A DNA stretch of 64,000 bases, taken from positions 946,195 to 1,010,194 of the forward strand of contig VWZW01002576.1 in NCBI GenBank assembly GCA_013397115.1, read 5' to 3'. This stretch comes from Edolisoma coerulescens. Its lineage: Eukaryota; Chordata; Aves; Passeriformes; Campephagidae. This document shows positions 46,781 to 60,241 of the stretch, piece after piece (within the stretch, counting starts at the first letter, position 1; the number at the start of each line of letters is the position of its first letter). A model generated the notes under the pieces. The model worked only from the letters and a program-made list of their open reading frames with translations. It searched no databases and had not been told where the DNA came from. The position numbers and the translations under genes are program-made.

Positions 46781-49700
46781 TTAAATTTTTATACACTTTT
46801 CTGTGTTTCAGAACTCATTGCTATTTTTCACCCAATGATCACAAAAGCAATGAACATGCAAACTGGCTCTGTACCAGAACACTTCTTTTGGATAGATTAA
46901 TTTTTCATTGGTTGTTTGTTGTTGTACCTGTGTATCCAGAATTCTATGCTTCGAGTCTTAATTTTTGAGAAAGCACATCTAGAAATGGCTATAAAAACGT
47001 ATTTTTGTTACTCCATATAAATTTAAATTGAAGTACAGAAGGAAGTAGATAGATCCTGAGGTCACTTTTTCTTGGAGTACAGCTTAAGACCATGGAATAT
47101 CAGGAGTACAAAGATATTATTATTTTTTTATGTATCCTGAGAAATGGATTGGAGAATTTAAAAGCTCCTCCAGTGTTGGAACTCCTAATTAAGGAAGGCA
47201 GCCTGAGCAAGTTCAAGCAGTTTTTCTCTCAAAGAATTTGCTGTTAATAGCAAGAGAAACATTCAGAGGGCTGTTACTTTTGACATAGTCTGTTTTTGAA
47301 GAATTTGAATTTTTCATGAATTTGAGGAATCTTCCAGGGAAGCCAGACAGAGATGATTACTGATGAAATAGTTGTAAAGGAGCACTGGGAATATTGAGTT
47401 CTGCTAGATTCTATATAAGGATGGAACATACGAGCAATTTGACATTAATTGCAAATGTTACATGTGGAAACTGAAAAACTTTCAATCCATCTCAGGAAAA
47501 AAAGCCAGGATCTAACATTTGTTGTGGGGAAGGGGAGGCTAGCAGCCCCTCTGTTGGGTTATTCCAGACAAAGAGTTCATAGAACTTTGTCCAAGACCAA
47601 ATGCCAGGGGAAGACTGTAAGAACGACACCCCCTATAATATTAAACCTAAGAACTTTTTCTCAGCCTGCAAAAATTTTTGGCTCTGGGACTTTCTCAGCC
47701 AGTATCCTGATTGGATTTTTCTTCTTTTCATTTGTTCTAACACCCTTTGAAGGCTTGTTAAGTCCTCAGCACTCAAAACATCACATGCCAAGGGACATTT
47801 CTTCATATACCATGTGAAAACCTGACATCTAGTTTGACTTTTACTGCTCCATGCAAGGATCAGAGTGTTTTCATACTGTAGTTCTCCAAAGGCAACATTT
47901 AGAATTGGGCCCCGGGTTTGAGGAAATCTCCTTCCAAAAGCCAAATGGGATTTCTATGCTTGAAGAAGAAAACACTGCAATTTTTTGCTACATTTTAATG
48001 ATGGTTTTTTAGTTTGGGGAGTAGAATGTATATTTATCTTGCTGAGAAGTGCCATGTAACTGATTACTATGCTGTCATGTCTTTGGCTTTAAAGATCAAT
48101 TTGCTCTACCATCATCTTAGAAATTGGCCAAAAGACTTTCAATAGGATTTGTATGTGACTTATTTCTATCTGTATCTGATCTTAACAAATTACAAATAAA
48201 TCCTCTGCTTGGAATATATTGTTGTAAAGGGGAGCTGAGATTACCCTGATGTGTTTTCTGTTCAGAAGTGTAAATCAAATCAGCTACTCAGCACTAGGAA
48301 TTTCAGAAATTGACACACTGTCATCTCTGGGGAAATACATTTTATGGCAGGTTCTCTGACACATGAAAACATTTTGGCTTAATGCCATTATTTAAATAAA
48401 AGCATCTTCTGCTGTATGATATCTAAGAAATCCACAAGCAGCTGGCAAATATCCACACTGGAGCTGTGGAGACCCTTCAGGACAGGAATCTTGAGTCCAG
48501 AGATCACACCAAAGGGCATCCCAAAGATGCTAAGTCCTTATGCTTAGGCAAGAAGGATATTCATAGAAGATCACAATAAACCACATTTTTTAGTAGCTGT
48601 CTTTTAAGCAATGACATTTGGACTTCCAGTCCTAGGAGACTGTGGAGGCAGACAGTGTCATCAAGACCAAAAACGAATACAAAATCAAAGAATTATATGC
48701 CCACAGATGGATGCAATAGGAAACATAAATGAATGCATCCTCCAATTTCCACACAAATTGTTCAGGGTCCCTATCACTCCCTGACATTCATTTGCCTTCT
48801 CCTTTGTCAGGAAGTGTGTTTGGGGTTAGGTGGACTGCTGGTCTGATCAAGTGAGGAATTTCCTATGCTCCTATACCCATAAATGATAGTTGTGTAGGAG
48901 AGGAAGAGAGAACTCCTTGAGTAATCAGAATATTATTTGAACATTGTTTTACCTCTAGGAACTTTGACTCACAAATTATTTAAGAGCCAGATTTTCCCTT
49001 CTGGTTTTTTTTTTTTCACACCACAACTTGTCATCTGTGGGCTATTCCATATAATCCTTCATTTTTAAACAGATTACCTGCAGTCTTATAGCAAAAAATA
49101 ATTTTCTCCTGTTACTAAAGCTCCTCCTTGTTCAGTTAGCTCACATAGGATGTGGACAAATTATTGGCATTTAAGTGAAAAATCTGTTTAATAAAACCAT
49201 ATTCATTCAGTGATGCTCAGTAGCTAAGTTAGCCAAATGATTCCAATTAATTTTCCCCTTAATTTGCAATGAAATTCTATAAATAAGGGGCTATGCACAT
49301 AGACAGAAGAAATATTTCCCACTTTCATTCAATATGAAGAAGAAAAGTATTAAAAATATATGACGAAATTGATGTTAACTTTAACATGGTTATCCAATTT
49401 GTGCTGGCCAAACCATAGCTTTAAAAGAAAGGAATTGCTGAGAATCACCAGTCAGTGGCATAATTGACTTTTGGTGGCTTCAAAAGACCGTGAACACCCC
49501 TAATAGTTTTTGGCAGTTTCAAAGGCATTAATCATGATCAATGTGCAATATTAAATAAGTCTCCTTCAAAATGAATATAAATTAAAACTGTAATTCCATC
49601 TCAGCCTTCTGGTGACATGAGAAAACCACTTGAGTTTCACTCTCATGGTTTATGACGTCCCTGGAAGGCTTTGATGGAATTATACCCTTATTAAGTACAG

Positions 49701-50012
49701 TTGGGGTACATTATTCCTTAAATTATTGCAACTACAAGTCATTATTCCCCCTAGAAATTAGAACTTGCTGTACTTTCATCAACCATGTAATCTTGAAGTA
49801 AGTTGGGGGGAATTTCAACGTGGGAGGACATCTGCTTTTTAATTTCTGTCACTACTATATGCTCACAGCTTGGAAGAGTTGTTAGCATCTAATATTAACA
49901 GCTCTCAAACTTCTTTGTTTGGCTTTAAGGAACACTATTCACAACAATTTATTTGAGTCATCACTGATGTTTATACAGATTTTATTGGAGATTTCAAATC
50001 AATTTTTTAAAC
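46781..50012. other. Unique AT-rich non-coding DNA
   Basis: A 122-codon frame (47449-47817 plus) shows no domain. The block 47515-47720 has some LTR-like words (TGTTGTGGGG start, ATTAAA at about 47640) but no terminal match, so it is left uncalled. 49200-49740 holds many TAAT and ATGATCAAT words without firm evidence of constraint. Confidence 0.4.
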
Positions 50013-50032
50013 TTTTTTTTTTTTTTTTTTTT
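50013..50032. repeat. Poly-T run (T20)
   Basis: Twenty uninterrupted T. Read on the minus strand it is an A20 tail following the GC-richer segment at about 50225-50033, as a retroposed transcript would be. That segment has no AATAAA just upstream of the tail and no clear target-site duplication, so retroposition is only a possibility. Confidence 0.6.
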
Positions 50033-52691
50033 GGTAAAATCATTGAACCACCAAAGAAATTAAATAAACTTCAAACAGACAGAGGAAGATGGGGGTAGAG
50101 AAAAGCTCCTGTGCAAGATGGGATTGCTGGAGAGACTCCAGCTGGTCTGGGACCCTTATTGGCTCAGGAGGGTGGACTGAGCTCCCAGCAGGTACAGCCC
50201 AGACCAAGTCCTGTTGAGCCTATAACACCAAAATAAATTTTGGTATTTATATCTGTTTCAGGACTAGTGCATGTAGTGCAAATTAAATATTTCTGTCGTG
50301 GGCAGGTCTGACTAGGAGGAAGATGGGTGCAATTTCTATACTCTTTTGTAGTTAAAAGGAATGAACCTTAAAAAAAAGAAAAAATCTGGAAAAAAATGCA
50401 TGGTGTTTATAAAGCATGCTACTAAGATGGGAATTTTTCCTCTCTGTTGATACTTTCAGTCATCACAGCCTTATCAGCTTAGTTAGCTTTGTGTATTTTC
50501 TTCTTTCAACAGTTTTCACACTGCTTAGGCTTTTAAATAGTGGAAAGTATTATTCAGTGCTGCATACTGAAAAGAAAATATGTTAAGGAAAAGCCCTTAG
50601 TGTAGCACATATATCATTAAGCCTGAAGGAGTTCAGGGCTTTTATTCAGTCTCTCTCGTTTTAATTTTTTTCTTCTTATTTTATATGCAATTTTGAGGAC
50701 TATGTCAGATATAAAGATTTCTGTGCCCTGTTCTCCCAGAACTTTTCATACTGTAAAAAAATATCTAGTCATAACTAAGAAAAAATAAAATTTTTCACCA
50801 CATTGAATAATTCATATAAAATTTTGTGGGATTCTGGAAAAGATGGAGTGAGTCTAATACTCAACCTTTCAAGTGAATCTTAGAGAAAAAAGAATCCTTG
50901 GTTAATCAGAGAGGTTAAAAAACATTTAGTTGCATCTCCAAGAATGGGTTAGAGAATGTGGCCTTGTACTAAAGAAACCTTTTGAATGACATATTTAAAT
51001 TTTAAGAGGTTATAAGTATTTTTGGAGGGTTATATTGTTATGAGTCTAGCAATCTTCTGTCTTAAAAGTGTATTTGCTATATTTTTTTAATAAATGTATC
51101 TATTTCCAATGACTTTGGTAATATATTTTACATTTAAAAATTTAAGACATGGATACAAATCTCTGAAGGATTACAGAAATTTGATAATATTTATCAAATA
51201 TGAGATCTAAAAAATATAGCATATTGGTTTACCTTGGCTAGATTAAATATAATTTAAAATTCAAGTGCTTACAAATAATGCAAACTTAGTGCCACTGTGG
51301 GGGTTTTTGAGTTTGAATTCTTTTTTAAAATGAAATAATATTTTAATTCACCTTGAGGGCTTGCTCTTAAATAAATGGTGGTATGAATTGTTATGAAGCA
51401 ATACACACAAATGGGCTGCTGTTCGAAATCCGTGAATGGTTTGCAGACGTTTCCATGCTGGAGAGGGTTGACTCAATAAAAATGATGTGGCTGACATTAG
51501 AATCAGACTGAAAGACAGATAAGTACAGCAGAGAAATTAATGCATCACTGTGGTGATGTAAGACTTTGTCTTCTCCTATTAAGGTAAGACAAATGTGTTG
51601 AAAAGAATTTTTCTAATATGTACAACTCAAAAATATTTTACATCAAGAAGTACAGGGGTAATGCCATAAACATAGCTAATGTGTAAAATCCTGAGAAAGT
51701 AATGATCCATATTAAATTCCATGTGCTAGCTATAAATATCAGCAACAACACATAAAGTAGATGTGTTTTATCAGTTGCATTCTTTAAATCTAATTATGCA
51801 CTGCTTAGTATTATGAATGCACATAAATTTGCCTTTCAAGACTTACACGTTTTAGATCTAAAGCCCGCTACAAAAGCATGCTGAGAGTCATGGGGAAAGA
51901 TGATAGATAACAGGAAGTATTTAAAAGGAACTTTTCTAGTTATGGTAGTTTTTTTATTTTTATATGCAATTAATATATTAGAAAAATTAGACATATAAAT
52001 ACCACCAGATGCTCGTAATGTGTCTTCAATAGCAACACACAAGTGAATTATATCTGGTCAGGCAGAAAACATCCTGAAAGCAATACTCACAGGGCTGCCA
52101 TGGTGAGAGCTGCAATGGATAACATTTTCAGGACAGATTACCATGACTGTATGTTTTCCACAGCTCTATTTGTCAGTTTAAGTTTAGCCCTCTTGAAATT
52201 CCATTAAACTAACTGATAAGGTTGGGTGACATATATTTGTGTCTTTAAAAAATAAATAAACAATTGGGACATCACTTTTTGAAGTTAACTGTGGTAAGTC
52301 AGCAAAAGAGAGAGACTAAGGTCACCATGATATGAACATCACCAGAGACGTAAGAATCCAAGTCTGAGACCTTTTATCCATGGCTCAGCACAAGAAATTA
52401 AACTTGGTCTTCTGGTCTCAAATATGTGAGCAAGCTATGATGTTATTTGGTTTTCAAACTCTTTCTCATACTGCCCCATGGTACTTTCAGAACATTAAAT
52501 TAAAGGCATCTTCATTAATAAGTTTTCTGCGTATGCCAAACTCTAAACATGGAATTTTTTATAAGGTTCAGTCTCAGCAAACTGTTTACTTTGCTTGTTG
52601 GGGAGCTGTAGTAAGACATCAATTTACTTCTACTGTAGTCTGTCAGAATTTATGAGATTATTGTTAAGTAACTTGCTTAGGGAGGGGATTA
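50033..52691. other. Unique non-coding DNA
   Basis: A short GC-richer segment at 50085-50220 adjoins the poly-T run. The rest is AT-rich with no feature recognised. Confidence 0.4.
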
Positions 52692-52692
52692 A

Positions 52693-52723
52693 ATGGATGG
52701 ATGGCTGGACGGATGGATGGATA
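52693..52723. repeat. (GGAT)n microsatellite, imperfect
   Basis: ATGGATGGATGGCTGGACGG followed by ATGGATGGATA: about seven tetranucleotide units with two interruptions. Confidence 0.8.
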
Positions 52724-52878
52724 GGTTCTAGCAACAGCAATCCCCCCAGGGCTGCCTTGCCAACTTTCCCCGCTATCTAAATGTTCAGCTTTCACTAACA
52801 CCTATCTCACTCTGTGATTCTGAAATACAGGTAACCTCTATCATTGGCAATTTCCTTCTTCCAGGCACCAACATGAAA

Positions 52879-52938
52879 GCTCTTGCAGGCTTTTTAGTTC
52901 CTGTCCATGCTCTTGCAGGCTTTTTAGTTCCTTTTGTG
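52879..52938. repeat. Tandem duplication, 30-bp period
   Basis: GCTCTTGCAGGCTTTTTAGT followed by TCCT occurs at 52879-52902 and again at 52909-52932, a period of exactly 30 bp with 24 contiguous identical bases. The six spacer bases are not conserved between units. Confidence 0.85.
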
Positions 52939-53303
52939 CCACTGACAATAAACAGATTTGCTGGTTTTTAATTACTGAGACTTGCATATTTTGGCAATGC
53001 AGAGGAAGAGGTCTCCTGGTTTTATGTTCCTGGAGTGTTATAGGGTTCCTAAAGAGCTGCAGCTCTTCAGGAGTACTTTTAGCAGGATTCATACATTTAC
53101 AGCGAGAAATTACATCTTTTCAATTTCCAAGTGCCCCTTTCATCATTAAAGTTTCATCACAGCCCCATATTCTCCAACTGAACTCATTTTGCAAAGTAAA
53201 CACATGGAAAAACCCCTCACCTTTGATTCAGCACGGTGGTTTGCTTGCTCATGTGGGAAATGCATTGCAAAATTCATCCTATTGCTTTGCTAAGGTATAA
53301 ATA

Positions 53304-53363
53304 TGAAAATAATGTATTTAAACATTTCTGTACTGAAAATAATGTATTTAAACATTTCAGTAC
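53304..53363. repeat. Tandem duplication, 30-bp period, 29/30 identical
   Basis: The unit starting TGAAAATAATGTATTTAAAC at 53304-53333 is repeated at 53334-53363 with one mismatch (T/A at unit position 26). The near-identity suggests a recent replication-slippage event. It lies about 400 bp from another duplication of the same period but unrelated sequence. Confidence 0.9.
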
Positions 53364-55619
53364 TGATGTACAGGGTATGAGTTTAACATCCTGCACATTA
53401 AAAAAGTGAATTTGAAACATTTGGTGAATCTCAGACATAGTGATGCAATTATACATTTTATTTCTTTTTTAGTTTAGCATATGGTTCCATTATGAACACT
53501 GTTAGTAGTTTTCAGTCTTTTTCACTAAATTAAAATAAAATAAAAAAACCCTAGAGATTGCATACTCAGAATTTAAATTGCTTCTTGATCAAGGAAAAAA
53601 AATATATTTTACAGTAATAAGATTTTAAAAGCTTCTCTGGTGGCCTCCTGTTTCTGCCCCTGGCTGTGTGAGGTGCCCACAGCTAAACAGAAGCTGTACA
53701 GAAACCCAGCTCTTGTCCACTATGACCAGGAATGTGCTCAGCCAGACTTGAGTTATCCTGTTTGAAGCAAGTACTGAAAGAGTCTGATCTCTCTGGCAGT
53801 TTAGTTCAAGTATTGTCAGTCTGAATACCTATTGATATTCTTAAAAATGTGTACTAATAGTTAGTTTAGACTACTATATTATTAATAAATATAGCTTCAG
53901 AGGGTCTTGCTGTATGGTTTTATATATGTAATACACATGTACATGGACAAATACAGAAGAATCACTTCACTATTTAGAATTTAGTCTTCAGTTGCCAATT
54001 TTGAGCCACCTCTGTATCTATTCAGCAGGTTATGACAATGCTAAAGAAAACCGTGGTGTACAAACTAAAACTATTTGAAGAAACTTACAATTTTTTTAGA
54101 GTTTAGAGATTTTTCAAGATGATGAACTAATGTGAATATTGATATGATGTTAATATTTTCATCTAATTATTTTATAAACTCAATTCTGTTTAACATTTTG
54201 CTTTATGGGAAACATCATTGAAATAAACTTCCCCAAAATTACTCTTAACTTTTTGACCATTTGCTTTAAGATGCACTTAGGCTATGTACATTTAAGTCAT
54301 AGAAACTTCTGGATTCGTGAGACAAAGTGTAATTATGAGCATACAGTGAATTCACATTCATTTTATATGGGTGTTTTTGTTCTGTGAATATCTACTTCTC
54401 ATCCACTTCACAGAAAACTGAGGATAAAAATCAGGCACAGAAATCTACCGGCTTGAATGGTATCAAGAAGAAATACTTAAACAGTGGCTACCTACAAAAC
54501 CCCTGACAATTTTTATTTTTAAGTTACCTGTCTTGTTCATAAAACCTTGTGATTCTGAAAAGAAAGAACAAAAGTGCTAAATCCAAGTTAGCAGGGAAAA
54601 TATAAAAGACATTACTGATACTGTAGCTAAAGAGGAAATAAAATCTGTGTAAAAATATCCATATTAATGAATTAATATGAAGGACTAGAAGAAGAGGAGA
54701 AATCTTTATATGGCTGTGCATCAAAAAAGGTGTGATTCCTTCCAAATTTACAGATCTTGGCAAATTTGCATGGAAGTGAAATTACTGTAGACAGGCTGAT
54801 CCATCTCCTAAAAGTCTCTCCACAGCATCTGTTTGATTTTAAAAATGTTACAAGGGCTGTTCTACATGTGGCATCACTTTGGTAGCTGACATAATTAAAT
54901 TAGGTTTGCAGGGAGGGGGGTTTGCTTGTTGGTTAGTTGGGTTTTTTTTTCATGTAAGTTCTAATTCTGACCTACTTCCCACAGGTGTTTGGAATCTGTC
55001 ATCAAGTTTTGTGCTGAGTTAGCGTTGTTAACTTCAGTGAAAATGTAACTCCTAAAAGATCCAGAAATCACAGCTCTGCAGAGCTTTGGAAGGGTGTCAC
55101 AGGCCTCCTTGTGGATGAGGAATACAAAGGATAGTCCTGGAAGTAGGAGTGTTTTTCAAATGCCATGATAGTACATGAAGTTCTTTCTTTATTAATGTAA
55201 AATAGGGGGGTAAAATAGGGGTTTAAAAAAAAATTAGAACAATTGCTAATGGGTTAGAAGACTGCACTTTCCAATAATCTGTTTATCCCCATAGTTGCTA
55301 TTTTCATGTGCCAAATTAATGCTGAGCTCTTTCTTCCCTTATTAAGCTGAAATTCCTGCATTATGGAGGGAAAAAAGTCAAAGTGAGCATTCCCCTCAGT
55401 ATATTTGCAAAAAGAGTTGAGATATGGTGTGATTTTTTTGAAATTAAAATAGGAAAAAGTGTGAGTTTTACATAATGTGAATGATTAAAGTAGTTCCAAA
55501 AGAGCGTGGCTATTCCCTGACATAAAATCATGTTACATATCTCATGTTTTGAACATCTAAAGTTCTATTTTGTGGATCCTGCCAACAGGGAATGTAATGT
55601 TAAGCAGTATGTTTTAATG
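53364..55619. other. Unique AT-rich non-coding DNA
   Basis: No gene or known repeat. The segment 53640-53790 is GC-richer and unrecognised. A G/T-rich tract (GGGAGGGGGGTTTGCTTGTT and following) lies at 54911-54950. Confidence 0.4.
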
Positions 55620-55765
55620 GAGTTGCTGTTGTGCTTCTCTAATGGGGAGATTATAAAATTATAATTAGTGTAATCCTGCTTCTATTACATAAAATGACAA
55701 AACTGCCATTTACTTCAACGGGAACTATATTAATTATGCTGTTGTAATTAACCTTCTCCATCCCC
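55620..55765. promoter_or_regulatory. Candidate enhancer: clustered homeodomain sites
   Basis: Three TAATTA cores (55662-55667, 55731-55736, 55745-55750) and one TAATCC OTX/PITX-type site (55671-55676) lie within 90 bp. They are set in sequence with no stretch of low complexity. TAATTA is common in AT-rich DNA, so the cluster is suggestive only. Confidence 0.25.
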
Positions 55766-58700
55766 CTTTTAGACTTGCTACTCTCAAATAACCGTGGAAC
55801 ACTTTACAGCTGGCAACAGAGATTGGGGACAGATTAAACAAAATAAAAGAAGCAGATGTAGTTGATATCAGTTAAGAGAGCAACTCTAGCAGAGGATCCT
55901 CAGGAAGGGAGGTTAGAAAATAGGCTAAAATGAAGAGAACAAGAAGGGGGTGTATCCTCTTTCTCACAGCCTTTGCAACAGCTTCTAGGAATTGTAGTGA
56001 TGAATTGTGCAAAAATGTGTGTCTTGCTAGAGTCAGCAAAGAATTTTTGTGAAAAATGTAATGGATGGGGAGTGACGCTGCTGAATAATAATAATAAAAA
56101 AAAGAATAAAAAGAAGCGAGACACCATCATTGATCAATATGGCAACGTTACTGACCCTGCTGTTAAAGTTAGCTTGCTATTCAGAAACCTCTGTTCTGAA
56201 GAGGGTAAAAGCAAAGTTATAACTTGCTTTCTCTGTCTGTTTTCAGGGGAAAACAGTTTATAAACTTAACAAAAAGTTAGGAATTTTTAGTTCAGCTTTG
56301 CTTCCAGTAAAACCAGGTTAATTTTCTTGCAATTCGCAAAATGAACTGCATGCTGCAGAAAATAGATTAAATGCAAGATATGCTTAGTGACTGTGAACAC
56401 TCTGATTTGCTCTTCATCTCACAGCAATGCATTTTCTCTCATGTGCCTTCTTTTTCTATGTTTGCATCTCTCTTACAATTTGATCCACACCTTTAAATGC
56501 CCGAAGTACTGTAGGATCAATAGGGTATTGGAAATACAATATCCTTCTAGGATGAAATAGCTGAAGACATATTAAGGAAGAGGGAACATGCAAATCTGTG
56601 GGCATTTTCTCTTTTGACAAAGTCCAATTTAAATGAGAAGTGAATTGAAGAGTGGCCAAAGCAGTGACCTCTTCCACCTCGTCACCAGAGAAACCATGAG
56701 GTCAAATCACAAACTGACAAGAAAATCAAGCATGGCTTTCACCTGAGCATGAGAATGCTCATCTGCAAGGGGAGAGAGTTTCAACACCTATGAATATTTA
56801 TGCATTTTGTACAATTATTGTTGAATATAGAACACGAACATTCATTAGTGCAGGAACTGAACCCCCACTTTTCCTCTTCCTGGGTAACTGCACAAGTCAT
56901 TAGACTCCAAGGTCACAGCCAATCCTCAGTCTAGGCAATGAATATTTCACTATACCACCCAAAATGTAACAGCGTCTGCAACAGCAAAAAGGAGTCTGCA
57001 CTATTTTGAATCTAAAATCCTTTAAATTCATGTCTTTATTGGGGTTTTTTTTCAGGTTGTTTTGGTTTTTTGTTTTCAAAAACATTTGACCATATCTATT
57101 TTGTGTTCCTAAATTGATTATTGTAAAATGTATGTGTTTCAATTGCCTGTAACTTTTATATTTTCTTTAATTATCTGAATCATTATTTAAATCTGAAAAT
57201 GTATCACCCATCTATATCAAACATTTATATATAAAGTTTGATTATATAATATATGTATATGCGCAGTATATAGTCTTGGCAACATGACTCCATTAGGACT
57301 GTGAATTCATTAAAAAATTAAATTAGTTGCCTCAAAAGCTGCATTCTTTCTGACTAAAAAGTAGGGCCAAATATACTTGATTATGGGGCCATTGTAGTTG
57401 CACATTATTTGAATCCATATTCTTCTTGCCTATCTTTAGAATCTTATTTTCACAAAAATTAGCTGTGACTTTCTGCATATCACCACTACTTTTCATTAAC
57501 CTTGGCTTCCTTTGAAATATTTTATTTCTGTATTTCAACATGTGAGCTTCAGGTTACTTCAGGTACCATATTCGAGATTTTGGGGATTTGATTAACATTT
57601 CAGCTTTAGTATATTTAAAAGAAGCAATAATCTTGCAATATATCCCTTCTATTTTAGTAACCATGGGTTAACCACGGATTAAATAATGGAAATATAGACT
57701 AAATTTATTTTATAACTTTGTCTCTTATTCTACAAACAGTTTAATAATCCTTCTTTGTTATTCTTTCCAAAATCAATTGTCCACATGACTTTTAAGCATT
57801 CTAATGATACTCATGAAAAAGTTACCATCAAATGTACATTTAAGAAAATATACACACACAGCTCCATTCATGTATTTTTGTGTCAATGCTTCTATTTAGA
57901 AATTAATTTAAAGTAGAATAAAATTAGTGAATAGATTTCAGTTTCCCATCTGCACTCATAAAACTTCATATTAATACTTCTTCTGAGTCACAGCTCGATA
58001 AAGGTTACATAGGGATGAAACCTTTTTGATACAAGAATAATTTGAGAAACTTCTAACCATGGTTCCTTTTCTCATTTGAAAGTAGCTTAGATAATTTAAA
58101 ATGCCAAGTGTACGTGCACCTCCTCTTTCACTTCTATCTGAAATACAGTGAAAAGTTTTTGTTTCATTATTTCTAACCTAGGAGAACTGGAAATTTTTTG
58201 TCTTTCATTAAATTAATCTCCCTTCTCTTTTATAACCCAAAGGTTTGCTTTTCAGATCTGGTACCTAATATCATTTATTCCAAAATTGATGAGTGTTGTC
58301 CAATTACCTATTCTTCTACTTGAGCAGTAATTGAGTTCTGCTTAAGGACTCTCATGCATTGTTTGAATAAGCCTGATGGAGCTCTAAAACATTTCTCAAG
58401 GACAGTAACGAGGCACTGTGTTTGTGAGACTGACTCACAGGTAAAAAGGGAATTACGAACCACGTTTTGTCCAAGTGCTGGGGACAGCTGAAAAGTAAGG
58501 ATTTGATTCTCCTTAAACCTATTTTGCATCAGTGGAGTTACTTGTCAGGTAACTTGTACATCTAAAGAGAATCAGACCTTTGTGTTTGGGAGAGCAAACT
58601 CTTCAGAAATTGACAGGTGAAATTAAACCCCTCCCCCCCAGACACATAGAAAGGTGAGGTAAGGCAGGACATGGTATGGTTCATTATGATACCACATGTT

Positions 58701-59585
58701 GCTCACATTTATTCTTTTTCCTTCCAGTTGTCCGATGTAAACTGCTCTGACAGCCACAGATTTTCTTCTTGCCTGTCAATATCTGCACTGAAAGCTGCGG
58801 GACTAAACTGCATACAGAAACCATCCCTGTCCATTTTCTCTGAAAGGGTTATTGATACAGTTAATTACAAGTGTTATTAGGGGTTATAAATATGTAATGA
58901 AATGTTTCAGGTGCCACTTTTCATGCAAGTTGGACTTTCTGAAACTGCTTTATTTTCCACTGGTCTTTTGACACCAGACACAATGTCCAACAGCACTGTG
59001 CTGTCAGTCAGTCTTACACAGAAATTGTCATCTTTCTTCCACAGTGGATCACTGACCTTTCACTGCATGAAGAGGCTGACATGACTACACACCTTCTATA
59101 ATTTCTCACAATATATACTTTTTTTGCTGCTACAGACATATTGACCTTCTAATCACACAGACTTGAGACTGCTGGCAGTGTAACATGGTCACTACTTGTT
59201 TCCTATTGTCCTCTTTAAAAACGTGTTCATTTTAAACATCACACATATATATATATATTAAATCATCCAATTGATAGCTGGCTGTACACTTATTTCTTAA
59301 AATAAAATATATAATCAGGTTATACATTAATGTGAATAACATTAATATTTATTAATTAATAAAATTGTGGTTTGTACCACCCTTCCCAGACTAGGAGGAG
59401 TCTCTGCAGCTGCCCATACGGCTTATGAAGAAAACTGTTGCTGATGTTGACATGATCAGTTTTCAGGAGTGGTTCTTCAGCCAAGCAAAAGAACGACCTT
59501 TAAGGCAAGGTGCACGGAAGAAAGAGCAGTGCTCTTCGCACAAAACTCTGTCCTGCAAATTTTAATCTGTATCCCACAAAGTTTA
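55766..59585. other. Unique AT-rich non-coding DNA
   Basis: A (TA)n run lies at 59245-59259 and AT-rich dyads at 57215-57262. A good acceptor, TTATTCTTTTTCCTTCCAG, ends at 58728 before a 50-codon open stretch of unrecognised content. No known repeat identified. Confidence 0.4.
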
Positions 59586-59604
59586 CCCTCAAGGGGTAGA
59601 TAGC
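59586..59604 (+). repeat. 19-bp direct repeat, copy 1
   Basis: CCCTCAAGGGGTAGATAGC, identical to 60299-60317, 713 bp away. The flanks of the two copies do not otherwise match. Confidence 0.8.
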
Positions 59605-60241
59605 TCTGTAACGTATAACAGGATGATTAAAAAGGAAAACTTCAGAAAGGCTCTCTATCACTTTGAAATCGTATGGGTTTTCAGAGTTCCTATTTTGTTC
59701 CTTTTTAAAATCTCCAGACTCTTACCAGAAGAAGTCTTTCTGAGAAAGGGAAAGAGATAATTTGAGCTATTTGGCAAAGACATATTATTAAATTTTTCTG
59801 CTATAGCCATTTCCATTATCTCATCTAATGTTTGTTGATTTCTTTTAACCTCACACCCAAAATTAACCCAAGAATATTCTGCAAATTATGAACCAGTTTT
59901 ATTGATGTGGTGGAAAAACTGACTAGTCATCTAGCTCTGTTATGTATTTCTCTATTTTATGCTATGTAGTTATTAATCATAATCCATACATATGGCTCTT
60001 TGAGTACTTATCGTGTATTTGTTACTCCTACTAGTAACTTTCAGATGGTCCCTTCTCTACTAGAATAACCAAATTAGGTATTCAGTTATGTGCACCTCTA
60101 TGGATACTGAAAAGGCTTCAGCAGGGGATTCCTTCAGCCCTCTGCAGCATTTTGTGAGAGTTCTGTCTTTCCCATGCAAACTATTTTAAACTATGTTACA
60201 GTTTTGTAAATTTCTTGCACCTGCAAGGTCTTTTGCAGTAT
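59605..60241. other. Unique AT-rich non-coding DNA
   Basis: No feature recognised. It lies between the two 19-bp repeats and runs up to the candidate short LTR. Confidence 0.4.

Noticed and set aside
47449..47817. 122-codon plus-strand frame
   Set aside because: No recognisable domain, overlapped by a 103-codon frame on the other strand; probably chance. LTR-like words within it had no matching ends.
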